NCBI GenBank assembly: GCA_016841945.1
Contig: JAENYC010000001.1
Coordinates: 282,284-346,283, forward strand
DNA: 64,000 nucleotides
Origin: Haloplasma contractile
GTDB lineage: Bacteria; Bacillota_I; Bacilli_A; Haloplasmatales; Haloplasmataceae
Reading direction: 5' to 3'
Both the position numbers and the translations under genes were made by a program. Numbering within the stretch: position 1 is the first letter of the stretch; every line of letters begins with the position of its first letter. The notes beneath the pieces are model-generated. The model had not been told where the DNA came from. It was given only the letters and a program-made list of their open reading frames with translations, and searched no databases. Shown one piece after another: positions 1 through 8,573 of the stretch.

Positions 1-1345
1 TATCATAATCTTGTGTAATGCTTGTTACATCGCTTCCACCATTACTGTTAAAATCGATGGTATATTGATTTATCATCCATTTTGCATATAAAGAAAAATC
101 AGTTGTTACATTAGAATTAAAGTCATATACAGTTGTAAGATTACTATCTAAATACCAGTCCTCTAATGAGTATCCTGTTTTAGTCGTTACTGGTTGTTGT
201 AAACGCAAAGAATTTTTGTACCACACAATACTTTGGTCCGTTCCATTTGCGCTAACAATATCTAAATACCCATCATTATCCATATCAAATAAGGATATGC
301 TTGATGAAGAATCTAGTATCTTTGGCTGTTCTGTAAAAGTTCCATCATTATTACCTGTAAATACTTCTATATTTGTACCAATCGTTACTACATCTAATAT
401 ACAATCAGAATTCATATCCTCAACATAAATAGCATACGTACTTGCATCAGTAGAAATAGGATTCTGTTCTGTGAAGGTACCAGTTCCATCATTTTGATAC
501 AAAGCAATTTTACCTGTCTGTGCTTCTGAACTTATAATATCTAAATCACCGTCATCATCATAATCAATTAGCTGAACAGATCTTACACCATAAGATGTAT
601 CATTTACCAAGTGATTAGTATAAGTTCCATTACCGTTATTTTCATACCATACAACTTGATCGCTTTCTCTTTGCGCATCTACAAAGTCTAATTTACCATC
701 ATTATTTATATCTCCAACTGCAACAGATAATGGTCCACTGTCTGTAGAAATATAGTTTGGTGTAAATGTTCCATCACCGTTTTTTATATAATATCCTATA
801 TTTTTCCCATAATAATTGGCACTAACAATCATATCTGTTACATCATCATTATTTAAGTCAACTGCTTTTATTTGAAATGTACCAAAAGCATTCATAGAGG
901 TTTTTTGTGTAAATGTATTATCTCCATTATTTCTATACCATACTATGTTATTATACATAAAACTAGCAATTACAATGTCTTTGTAACCATCACCATCAAT
1001 GTCAGTTGCCAAAATAGAATAAACTATACTGTGTTGCGCTTCAAATGTATGTTCTGTAAATACATTATTACCATCATTTTCATACCAGATAATTTGATTA
1101 TTAAAATATGTCACAACATCAGTAGAACCATCATTATTCATATCTGCTATATCTATCGCTTGTGAATTAATAGTTGTTGAAGAAATAACTGTTTTTTGAA
1201 AATGATTATACAGCTCATATGAACTTATCGAAGTACCACCATTTGTATTAAATGTAACTGTTGGTAAACCTCCTTGCGCATTTGCGTTTATAAATACTAA
1301 TAACGTAAATATAATGAAAAATATAAAGAAAAACGCTTTTTTCAT
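1..1345 (-). CDS. Secreted VCBS/FG-GAP propeller protein with Listeria-Bacteroides repeats (partial)
   Basis: The gene runs off the left edge; the 448 codons present are open. The start is the ATG at 1345, 7 nt after GGGAGG; the ATG five bases upstream is followed at once by TGA. Residues 1-24 form a signal peptide ending FINANAQ. Residues about 30-45 (VTFNTNGGTSISSYEL) resemble the first half of a Listeria-Bacteroides (InlB B / Flg_new) repeat. Next come seven VCBS/FG-GAP units with Ca-binding-like motifs (DMNNDG, DIDGDG, DLNNDD, DINNDG, DYDDDG, DMNSDC, DMDNDG) and recurrent VWYENDG strands, suggesting a seven-bladed propeller. After them come the matching second half of the repeat (TKTGYSLEDWYLD) and the start of another (IDFNSNGGSDVTSI). 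It is probably an exported surface or adhesion-type protein; the ligand is unknown and the C-terminal anchor lies outside the window. Confidence 0.85.
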   Translation of the reverse strand, partial: MKKAFFFIFFIIFTLLVFINANAQGGLPTVTFNTNGGTSISSYELYNHFQKTVISSTTINSQAIDIADMNNDGSTDVVTYFNNQIIWYENDGNNVFTEHTFEAQHSIVYSILATDIDGDGYKDIVIASFMYNNIVWYRNNGDNTFTQKTSMNAFGTFQIKAVDLNNDDVTDMIVSANYYGKNIGYYIKNGDGTFTPNYISTDSGPLSVAVGDINNDGKLDFVDAQRESDQVVWYENNGNGTYTNHLVNDTSYGVRSVQLIDYDDDGDLDIISSEAQTGKIALYQNDGTGTFTEQNPISTDASTYAIYVEDMNSDCILDVVTIGTNIEVFTGNNDGTFTEQPKILDSSSSISLFDMDNDGYLDIVSANGTDQSIVWYKNSLRLQQPVTTKTGYSLEDWYLDSNLTTVYDFNSNVTTDFSLYAKWMINQYTIDFNSNGGSDVTSITQDYD

Positions 1346-1400
1346 TTCATTACCTCCCTTTTCTTTATATTTTAACGATATATACTCACAGAATTCTCAC

Positions 1401-1432
1401 AAAAAATAAAAACCATGTATAAGAATACATAG
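1401..1432 (-). terminator. Rho-independent terminator after the SARP-type regulator
   Basis: On the minus strand a stem of about 8 bp (ATGTAT/ATACAT core plus a wobble and a closing pair, loop TCTT) is followed by GGTTTTTATTTTTT. It begins 2 nt after the regulator stop and separates that operon from the propeller gene downstream. Confidence 0.6.
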
Positions 1433-1434
1433 TC

Positions 1435-2538
1435 TTAATCTAAATATTTGTCTTTCATTAACTTATTATATAATTCTCTTGTAGAACTTGCAGGCAATAA
1501 ATCATAATCCTCTTTTAAAATTTTTTTAAGTCGATTATAATAATTTATCATCTCAGCTCCTTCATTCATTTTCACTAAACATTTTAATAACATATTATTC
1601 CCTTGTTCTTCATAAGGGACTAATTTAACTATTATTTTCAATACTATAGAAGCTAGTCTATATTCCTTTAAATCGTAGTAATAATGACTTAAATAATTCA
1701 GTTTTGATAATATTCTTACTTTTAATTCCTCTTCCTTATTCAGTGCCCATAAATATCCCTCTTGTGAAAGAAAACCACTAAAATTTTTTACAAAAGTAAT
1801 AAAAGGTTTAAAAGCTTTTGTGTCAGTTTCGCTGAAATTTTCTAAAACTTCATTTAATTGTATATAATCACAATCTATTTCTCTAATATTTAAACAATAA
1901 CTACTATTTTGATAATCTATAGAGATGTTTTTTGCTTTTTTAAATACATTTCTGATTTTCCAAATAGAGGTTTGTAAAATAGCTATTGCTTTTTTAGGTT
2001 CATAGTTATTCCATAATGTATCAATTAGGACATCTTTATGTATCAATTTTCCATAGTTCATTAATAAGTATGCAAATAGTTCTAATGCTTTGGCTCTTTC
2101 CCATTTAACCAAACGATTATTGATATATACTTCCATCTTATTAAAGGTTTTTATTACTATATTTGAAGTTAAGATTATATTTTGTTTACTTTGTATCTTT
2201 TTTATCATCTTATTAAACCGTTCAATATTTATTGGTTTTAATAAATAATCTAAAGCATTAACTTCAAATGCTTTAACAGCATACTGACTATATGCTGTCA
2301 CAAATATAATTTGAACAACTGGATTTATTTTATTTAACTTTTCAGCAAGTTCCATTCCGCTCATAACAGGCATTTCAATGTCTACAAAAGCAATGTCAGG
2401 CTTGAACTTTATTGCTTCTTTATATGCTTTGACAGGATTATCATAGCATCTTATTTGTTTAACGAAAACAATCGTTTCAACTAAATCTCTTAATTCATCT
2501 AATGTATATCTTTCATCATCCACTACAATTGCTTTCAA
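1435..2538 (-). CDS. Response regulator with SARP/OmpR-type winged helix and BTAD-like domain
   Basis: 367 aa. The receiver domain spans residues 1-120 with acidic pair D7/D8 and phospho-acceptor D53 (FVDIEMPVMSG). The end of the receiver (AFEVNALDYLLKPI) is LytTR-regulator-like. Residues about 130-220 form an OmpR/SARP-type winged helix, and the rest is a helical region like the bacterial transcriptional activator (BTAD) domain. The start is TTG at 2538, preceded by GAGGTGAATCA. The gene begins inside the 3' end of the sensor kinase gene (23 nt overlap), so the pair is very likely cotranscribed and translationally coupled, and this protein is the probable phosphorylation partner. The target genes are unknown; the propeller gene next door is a natural candidate. 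Confidence 0.88.
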   Translation of the reverse strand: MKAIVVDDERYTLDELRDLVETIVFVKQIRCYDNPVKAYKEAIKFKPDIAFVDIEMPVMSGMELAEKLNKINPVVQIIFVTAYSQYAVKAFEVNALDYLLKPINIERFNKMIKKIQSKQNIILTSNIVIKTFNKMEVYINNRLVKWERAKALELFAYLLMNYGKLIHKDVLIDTLWNNYEPKKAIAILQTSIWKIRNVFKKAKNISIDYQNSSYCLNIREIDCDYIQLNEVLENFSETDTKAFKPFITFVKNFSGFLSQEGYLWALNKEEELKVRILSKLNYLSHYYYDLKEYRLASIVLKIIVKLVPYEEQGNNMLLKCLVKMNEGAEMINYYNRLKKILKEDYDLLPASSTRELYNKLMKDKYLD

Positions 2539-5500
2539 TATGATTCACCTCTTTATATGGAATACAAAAGACTGCTATTGTCCCAATATCTTTTTTACTC
2601 TTAATTCTTAATTTAGTATTATAATATTTTAATAAACGTTTATCTATATTTTTTAATCCAATTCCTGATATATCTGATTTCAATAATTGTTTTAAAATTG
2701 ACTTATCCATTCCTTTACCATTATCTATTACTTCAAACCAAATTTTATATCTAAACCTATTAATTTTTAAAATAACTTTTCCACCATTTTCTTTTTTCAA
2801 AATTCCATGATTTAATGCATTTTCAATCAATGGTTGTAATACAAGTCTTGGAATTTTAATAGATAATAAATCTCTATTTATATCTTCCTCATATTTAATC
2901 CTTTCTCCAAACCGGGCTTTTTCGATTGTGATATATGAATGAACTAGTTCTAATTCTTTTTCTAAAGGTATGAGATACTCTTTTTCATTAAAATCAAAAC
3001 TTGTGCGCAAATAATTACTTAAACTCACTATTAATTTACGACCTTCTTTGGGATTACGATTACTTAATGAGGCTATAACACTCAAAGTATTATATAAAAA
3101 ATGGGGTTTAATCTGAGCTTGAAGAAAAGAAATTTCATTTTCTAATGCTTTATCAACTGACTGCTTTAAACTGATTAAAGTACGAACGCGTGATATTAAC
3201 TCTTCAGGAGTAAATGGTTTATTTAAAAAGTCATTCGCTCCAGCCTCAAAAGAAGCAACTATATCATCAACACCTGTTTTTACAGTTAACATTAAGACTG
3301 GTAAATCATATAGTGTATATCTTTTTCTAATTTCGCGGCATAGATCATAACCTGATATACCTGGCATCATCACATCTAAAATTACAAGATCTAATGTTCT
3401 GTTTCTTAGAATAGTTAAAGCATCTTCCGTTTGATTCACAGCTGTAATAGAATATCCTGAATTCTTTAATATCATGATAGCGGCTTGAAGATTAATTACA
3501 TCATCATCAACAATTAAAATATTTTTATCACCTTGGTCTAAATAATAAGGGAAAGTCAATAAATCCCTATAATTATATATTTTGTCTTTTTGTTTTATTT
3601 GATTATCCATCATTTCATTAGGTAGTGGTAAAGTGAAATGGACCCTAGTACCTTTACCTATTTCTGAATCAAACCAAATCTTACCTTTATGTAATTCAAC
3701 TAATCGTTTTGTAATTGATAACCCTAATCCTGTGCCTTTATGTTTATTTGTTATGGAAGGTTCTAATTGCTCATAAGAAAGAAATATAATTTCTAACTGT
3801 TCTTTAGAAATACCTATTCCACTATCTTCAATTATTATTTCTATTATATCTTTATCTTGTTTTGTACTTATTTGAACAATTCCCTCATCTGTATACTTTA
3901 ATGCATTTCCAATGAGATTATATAAAATCTGTACAAGCCTATTTTCATCTGCTTTGACTAATGTACCTTGTTCTACTTTATTTACCACCGTTACATTTTT
4001 TTTACCATAACTATATTGTAAAACATGAAACACTTTATCTAGAAGGTGATGTAAATCGATAGTAATAAAATTTAACTTTATTTCCTTATATTTCAATTTA
4101 GTATAATCTAAAATATCATCAACTAAGTGTTCTAATCTTTTGCCACTTGATATTATATAATTAATATTTTTTTTCATTTCAAAGTCATTAATATGATCAT
4201 TTAATCCATACGCAATATTAATAATACCATTTAATGGTGTTTTTAACTCATGTGAAGTATTTACTAAAAATTCATCTTTCATAACATCAAGATTTTTTAT
4301 ATCATGATATGCTTTAAAAAATCGATTTGTTTGAATATATGATTGAATTAAAATTAATAATAAAATTCCAACATTCATTATTTCACCTAATGGACTGTTA
4401 ATTCTATTACTTAAATAAAGATTATCATGAATATAAGTAATTAAACAAATAATGATTCCAATTAAATATAATACTGCTCCTTTTCTTTTTCTATGAGCAC
4501 TGATAACAGTTATAATTAAAGCATATAAAATAGGCAGTATTTCATAAGCCTGGAAAAAAGAAGCAAAAGATGTGTAAGTGATTGGCGGTGTAAATATATA
4601 AAAAAGAGAAAAGACAGTTGACACTATTATAAAAGTTAAATTAAATAACTTAGACCATTTTAAAGGAAAAATAGCACTGGTAAATAAAGCAAAAATAGTA
4701 ACCATCCAAGATGTCGATAGATATGTTAGTAAAATAGTTACATCATAACTTATATAAGGAAAAATATGATATAGTAACAATTGCCCAGAAGTATCAATAA
4801 CAAAAATCAATAAAAATGTAAGTATCCCAAAATACAGTGTGTATTTATACTCTCTCATCAATAAATAATAACTAAAATAAGTTATGGTAAGAAAAAGTAA
4901 AATACCCAAAATAAACATTTCTTTTAAGTCTAAATTACTTTGATATTTAGATATTTGTGATTCATTTCCTAAATATATACTTGTCCATAACCCTGATGAA
5001 TGAAAATCATAATTAGATACTTGTATAATTAAATCAAACTCACTATCAGGTACAGTAAATGAAACAACTTGTAACTTATATTGAGGAACAGAAGAATTTG
5101 AATTATAAGAAACTATACCACTTTGAGCAATCACTTTGTTATCTATCATTAATTTATAGGCACTAGAAATTGTATTTAATCTTAAACTCAAAATTTCGTT
5201 ATTTTGAAAATTAGTTTTTATATGTAATCTGTAAGTTGCAAAACCGGTGCCTGATAATTGCTTATTATCTATATGATAATTTGACCAAACTTGAGGAACA
5301 TAAATGTATAAATCTGGTTTCAAATCATCATTTTTAAAATCTGTTTTAGTCAATAATTTGTTCCAATAGAATTCCCAATTACCATCTAATTTTAACATTC
5401 CTTCTGTTGAAAAATTATAATGTGTTAAGTCAAGTTTTCCATTTTTAACTTGTTCATCACCATTATCTACATGTAAAAAAGTACTTAAAATAAATAACAA

Positions 5501-5563
5501 TAATAATACGATTAACATCGATACAATAAGTATTATTTTATATTTTTCAATAAAATTAAACAT
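2516..5563 (-). CDS. 7TM-DISM hybrid sensor kinase with two histidine kinase modules
   Basis: 1015 aa. A membrane anchor (about 9-31) is followed by an extracytoplasmic jelly-roll-like DISMED2 region (about 40-205) and seven membrane segments (about 212-410). HisKA has H438 in NTSHELKTPLNG, with a HATPase after it (N-box DENRLVQILYNLIGNALKY; G-box GTGLGLSI). A receiver domain follows, with DDD near 680 and phospho-acceptor D730 (LVILDVMMPG). The last part is a second, LytS/YehU-type kinase with H821 (IKPHFLYNTL) and its own ATPase domain (IENALNHG, DNGKGM, GIGLKN). Start ATG after GAGGGTAATAT. The architecture suggests an internal relay from HisKA to the receiver, with the LytS-type module signalling to the overlapping regulator gene. 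The ligand is unknown, though DISMED2 domains are thought to bind carbohydrate-like ligands. Confidence 0.9.
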   Translation of the reverse strand: MFNFIEKYKIILIVSMLIVLLLLFILSTFLHVDNGDEQVKNGKLDLTHYNFSTEGMLKLDGNWEFYWNKLLTKTDFKNDDLKPDLYIYVPQVWSNYHIDNKQLSGTGFATYRLHIKTNFQNNEILSLRLNTISSAYKLMIDNKVIAQSGIVSYNSNSSVPQYKLQVVSFTVPDSEFDLIIQVSNYDFHSSGLWTSIYLGNESQISKYQSNLDLKEMFILGILLFLTITYFSYYLLMREYKYTLYFGILTFLLIFVIDTSGQLLLYHIFPYISYDVTILLTYLSTSWMVTIFALFTSAIFPLKWSKLFNLTFIIVSTVFSLFYIFTPPITYTSFASFFQAYEILPILYALIITVISAHRKRKGAVLYLIGIIICLITYIHDNLYLSNRINSPLGEIMNVGILLLILIQSYIQTNRFFKAYHDIKNLDVMKDEFLVNTSHELKTPLNGIINIAYGLNDHINDFEMKKNINYIISSGKRLEHLVDDILDYTKLKYKEIKLNFITIDLHHLLDKVFHVLQYSYGKKNVTVVNKVEQGTLVKADENRLVQILYNLIGNALKYTDEGIVQISTKQDKDIIEIIIEDSGIGISKEQLEIIFLSYEQLEPSITNKHKGTGLGLSITKRLVELHKGKIWFDSEIGKGTRVHFTLPLPNEMMDNQIKQKDKIYNYRDLLTFPYYLDQGDKNILIVDDDVINLQAAIMILKNSGYSITAVNQTEDALTILRNRTLDLVILDVMMPGISGYDLCREIRKRYTLYDLPVLMLTVKTGVDDIVASFEAGANDFLNKPFTPEELISRVRTLISLKQSVDKALENEISFLQAQIKPHFLYNTLSVIASLSNRNPKEGRKLIVSLSNYLRTSFDFNEKEYLIPLEKELELVHSYITIEKARFGERIKYEEDINRDLLSIKIPRLVLQPLIENALNHGILKKENGGKVILKINRFRYKIWFEVIDNGKGMDKSILKQLLKSDISGIGLKNIDKRLLKYYNTKLRIKSKKDIGTIAVFCIPYKEVNHIESNCSG

Positions 5564-5595
5564 ATATTACCCTCTATTTCTCAATCATTTCTTTC

Positions 5596-5625
5596 ATTAT
5601 ATACCAAATATTGGCAATATTTCAA
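5596..5625 (-). promoter_or_regulatory. Promoter of the hybrid kinase with inverted repeat in the spacer
   Basis: Minus-strand TTGAAA (5625-5620), 18 nt spacer and TATAAT (5601-5596) lie about 33 nt upstream of the kinase ATG. A perfect 8-1-8 inverted repeat, AAATATTG-G-CAATATTT (5606-5622), fills the spacer and overlaps the -35 box, as expected for a repressor operator. The regulator is not identified. Confidence 0.55.
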
Positions 5626-5680
5626 CATTATCTGACACTACTATAAAAATGATTCTTTCATTGTTCAGAAAATTGATATA

Positions 5681-5710
5681 TAAAAATAACTATCAATTCA
5701 ATGTGATAGT
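5681..5710 (-). terminator. Terminator of the P-loop kinase gene
   Basis: The stem ACTATCA/TGATAGT has an 8-nt loop and is followed on the minus strand by TATTTTTATA. It lies 57 nt after the stop of the kinase gene and upstream of the hybrid-kinase promoter. Confidence 0.5.
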
Positions 5711-5766
5711 GAATAATAAATAAGTTAGGCATGAACAAAGAGAAGTAATTATACTAGTTTATACTC

Positions 5767-6228
5767 TTAATACTTCAAGATATTTTCTAATTGATCACAT
5801 ACCTGTTCAATGCTTATATTGGTTGTGTCGATAATTTTATCTGCTCTCTTTTTTAATAATGGAAATATAGTAATATAACTATCAATTATTTCGACTTTAT
5901 CTTTTTCACTTTTTCCATAAAAATTAGTTGTCCTTTTATTAAGTCGTTCTAGCATTACATCAATATCTGCTGTCAAAAGAACAATATGATCAAAATATTG
6001 ATAAAATTTTCCTTGATTTGAGTAACATCCTGAAAGAATTAATAATTTATTCCTGTTTTCATATAATAGTTGATTTATTTTATCCTCATTCCACAACATT
6101 TCTTCTGAACGATAATTTGTAGTGAATTCATAATCAGTATCAATTACATTATAACCACGTTTACTTAATAACTCTAATACACTTGATTTCCCTACACCTG
6201 ACAATCCAGTGATAAACATTATTGTCAT
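5767..6228 (-). CDS. Small P-loop nucleotide/shikimate-kinase-like protein
   Basis: 153 aa. The Walker A motif is GLSGVGKSS (residues 8-16), followed by IDTDYEF, as in AAA_18 or adenylate/shikimate-kinase-like small kinases. A LID-like stretch (ERLNKRTTNFYGKS) follows near residue 95. The length fits a single-domain phosphotransferase. The substrate cannot be told from the sequence. Start ATG after AAAGGAGATACAATT. The gene is a single unit, divergent from the YCII gene. Confidence 0.7.
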   Translation of the reverse strand: MTIMFITGLSGVGKSSVLELLSKRGYNVIDTDYEFTTNYRSEEMLWNEDKINQLLYENRNKLLILSGCYSNQGKFYQYFDHIVLLTADIDVMLERLNKRTTNFYGKSEKDKVEIIDSYITIFPLLKKRADKIIDTTNISIEQVCDQLENILKY

Positions 6229-6376
6229 AATTGTATCTCCTTTACTAATTTGTCTTTATATTAACTATACTATTAATAGAGCTCTATGACAACTATCCTA
6301 ACATAGGGATACAATTCTATTAAACTCCATAACCCATTTTTAGATAATAATATTTACTTGTTATAGATTTTTTTAC

Positions 6377-6406
6377 TTGATATAATAATATCATAGTAAT
6401 TATATA
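6377..6406 (+). promoter_or_regulatory. Possible promoter of the YCII gene
   Basis: TTGATA (6377-6382), 18 nt spacer and TATATA (6401-6406) lie about 75 nt upstream of the Shine-Dalgarno site. The AT richness of this stretch makes chance matches likely. Confidence 0.3.
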
Positions 6407-6494
6407 AAACCATTAAACTCATCATTTAAATATATAAAAAAATATCGTATCAAAATCAAATGTATTTAGAAATAAAATTACTTGGAGGATTAAA

Positions 6495-6827
6495 ATGAAT
6501 GAAAAAAAACAATATGTATATTTCCTTAAGTTAATACCAAAACTCCTTGACTTAGACAAGTGGACTAAAAAAGAAAATGAAATAGTTGAAAGACATTTTA
6601 AGCGGCTTCAAAAATTGTTGAATGAAGGAAAACTAATATTAGCTGGTAGAACACTAAACTTGGATTCTAAAGGATGTGGCATTGTAATTCTTGAGGTTGA
6701 AACTGAAGGGGAAGCTAAGTTTCTTATGGAAAACGATCCTGCAGTAAAAGAAGGTATTATGACGGCAGAGTTGTTCCCTTATAGAGTTGCATTAATTAAT
6801 AAAACAAACAACATTAACAGTGTTTAG
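6495..6827 (+). CDS. YCII-related domain protein
   Basis: 110 aa. The pattern YFLKLIPKL...RHFKRLQKLLNEGKLILAGRTLN...GIVILEVETEGEAKFLMENDPAVKEGIMTAELFPYRVAL matches the YciI/DGPF ferredoxin-like fold: a substrate-side His (H34), the GKLILAGR turn and the NDPAVKEGI helix. These are small dimeric proteins with mostly unproven enzymatic roles. Start ATG after TTGGAGGATTAAA. It stands alone, between a divergent kinase gene and a decayed region, so the context gives no functional hint. Confidence 0.75.
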   Translation: MNEKKQYVYFLKLIPKLLDLDKWTKKENEIVERHFKRLQKLLNEGKLILAGRTLNLDSKGCGIVILEVETEGEAKFLMENDPAVKEGIMTAELFPYRVALINKTNNINSV

Positions 6828-7161
6828 GGAGTCATTTTTGTCTTTAATCTTCATAAAATACTTTTGCTTGGTCTTGCACATTTATTAAAACTAGGCCTAT
6901 TTCCTTTTCGTGTATTTGAATGTTAAGTGAAGTATGTTTGTTAAGGGACAAAAATTATTATATACAAATCTAAAAACAATTTTTAATGTTTATGATAGTT
7001 TAATGATTAATAAGTTACACTACGATGAATTAAACAAAATTATTATTCTCATAACTGGAACTTTTGTATCATGTGCACTAACTCCATAATCTTCAGCACT
7101 TTTAGTAATTACTAATGATGCTGCTACATTATCTCCTGCTTCAGACATTTCTATTATAGCA
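6828..7161. other. Gene-poor stretch with a short protein-like remnant
   Basis: No complete gene is seen. On the minus strand, 7020 to about 7157 holds an open stretch of some 46 codons whose translation looks protein-like (MSEAGDNVAASLVITKSAE, then DYGVSAHDTKVPVM). It has no upstream Shine-Dalgarno site, follows an in-frame TGA and is not a family I recognise. It may be a remnant fused by deletion to the 3' end of the neighbouring pseudogene. Confidence 0.3.
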
Positions 7162-7929
7162 TCAGTGTTCTTTACTCATTGTAGATAAATTTATTATATT
7201 AGAAGAATTTAAACAAAGATACAAGAAAAATTTTTCAAGAATTGATGCATTTCTAATATTAAAAAGAGAGGCGATATCACGCTTTAATACTTTATCAACA
7301 ACATCCTCTCTTAACATTTTTTGTGCATAGAACTCATCACTAGATAAGGCAAGTTCTGGAAAGCCACCTCCAGTTAAATAATGATGAATAATTTTTTGTA
7401 ATGGCTCTAACTTGTTCATAAGGTCAAATAAATCATGTTTATTTAGTTCATGTAGTTTTGTTGGTTTTATACTTTGTCCTAGCTCAGGCAAGTCTATTGC
7501 TCTAATTAAATTTCATAAAAAGATAAGGTAGGTACATGAATTACACTCCATCTACCCACTCCACTATCACTTGCACCTTGTTCTATTATTGGGCTATAGA
7601 TCCAGTTGCAGCTACTCTTAAATTTGGTCTCGAATCATAAAATACTTTTATCCACAATTCCCAGTCACTAGCATATTGAATCTCATCAAAGAATAGATAA
7701 GCCACATCATTCTTAGATACGTTATTCTCATATATATTATAAATTTGGTCTCGCGCCAGAAATAACTACATATCTTCGCAACTCATCATGATTAAATATC
7801 TTTAATGACTCATAATAAGTAAAACCGTTTAATAGGTTTTATAAATTCTTTAGGCAATACGCTATTTCTCCACCATGGGTTGTATGAAAATAGTATTTTT
7901 AAAATATTTTCAGATGTTGCTATTGGCAT
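7162..7929 (-). pseudogene. Decayed AAA ATPase of the AAA_14/DUF4143 family
   Basis: A plausible start (ATG at 7929, after AAGGAGTGATAATAAT) gives MPIATSENILKILFSYNPWWRN. The frame is then broken at least four times. Reading across frames recovers family segments in order: YESLKIFNHDELRRYVVISGAR, VAYLFFDEIQYASDWELW (Walker B), DSRPNLRVAATGS, GRWSVIHVPTLSFYEF, then a 109-codon open stretch (7162-7491) with the DUF4143 segment HHYLTGGGFPELAL. After GAR the P-loop (normally GKT/S) is missing, and the sequence resumes about 60 codons later in the family. A 14-nt direct repeat (TAAATTTGGTCTCG at 7619-7632 and 7740-7753) marks this junction. The C terminus is lost. It is clearly non-functional. Confidence 0.85.
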
Positions 7930-8061
7930 ATTATTATCACTCCTTACAAAATAATATAACTTATAATTTATATTACTACATCAAAAATATAAACTATACT
8001 TTATATTTTAATTTTATAAATGTTAATTATATTTTAAATTACAATAATTGTAAGTATCAAT

Positions 8062-8100
8062 AGATAAAAGGAACTAACATTATAAATGTTAATTCCTATT
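8062..8100 (-). terminator. Terminator at the end of the recJ-apt-rel-dtd unit
   Basis: A 12-bp stem (GGAATTAACATT / AATGTTAGTTCC, one mismatch) with a 3-nt loop spans 8070-8096 and is followed on the minus strand by TTTTATC. It lies about 30 nt past the dtd stop. Confidence 0.55.
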
Positions 8101-8125
8101 TAATCGCAAATTGTTTATTTTTATA

Positions 8126-8572
8126 TTATCTATTCTTACTATCGATTATAATTGTCACTGGTCCATCATTGACCAACGACACTTCCATCATCGCTCCAAA
8201 AGTTCCTGTTTCAACTTTAATATTTTCTTGTCTTAGTTTTTCATTAAATTCATCATATAATGCCTTTGCTTGTTCAGGTGGTGCTGCTTCAATATAACTC
8301 GGTCTATTCCCTTTCCTTGTATCAGCGTGGAGAGTGAACTGTGATATAGATAATATATCACCTTTAACATCTTTAATAGATAAATTCATCTTTCCATTTT
8401 GATCATCAAATATACGAAGATTTGCTATTTTTCTTACACAATAATTGATATCTTCTTCTGAATCAGTATGAGTAAAACCAACTAATAATACAAAACCTTT
8501 TTTTATTTCACCTACGACTTGATGATTAACTACTACTTTTGCGTCTTTTGTTCTTTGCACAACAACTTTCAA
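8126..8572 (-). CDS. dtd: D-aminoacyl-tRNA deacylase
   Basis: 148 aa, the usual length. It hydrolyses D-aminoacyl-tRNA (and Gly-tRNAAla) in the cytoplasm, protecting translation from wrong chirality. Visible motifs are MKVVVQR at the N terminus, [17 protein letters not shown] (the active-site Thr/Gln loop) and the C-terminal cross-subunit motif VNDGPVTI with its Gly-Pro. The start is TTG at 8572, one nt after the rel stop; its Shine-Dalgarno (AAAGGATGA) lies within the end of rel. This implies translational coupling, as in the rel-dtd pair of Bacillus. Confidence 0.95.
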   Translation of the reverse strand: MKVVVQRTKDAKVVVNHQVVGEIKKGFVLLVGFTHTDSEEDINYCVRKIANLRIFDDQNGKMNLSIKDVKGDILSISQFTLHADTRKGNRPSYIEAAPPEQAKALYDEFNEKLRQENIKVETGTFGAMMEVSLVNDGPVTIIIDSKNR

Positions 8573-8573
8573 T

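Noticed and set aside
7619-7753. Two 14-nt repeats as insertion-element or att sites
   Set aside because: They lie inside the pseudogene coding sequence and no mobile gene is present; deletion scarring is simpler.
7875-8063. Plus-strand 62-codon frame left of dtd
   Set aside because: It is an AT-rich Tyr/Asn string without a ribosome site, opposite the start of the pseudogene.
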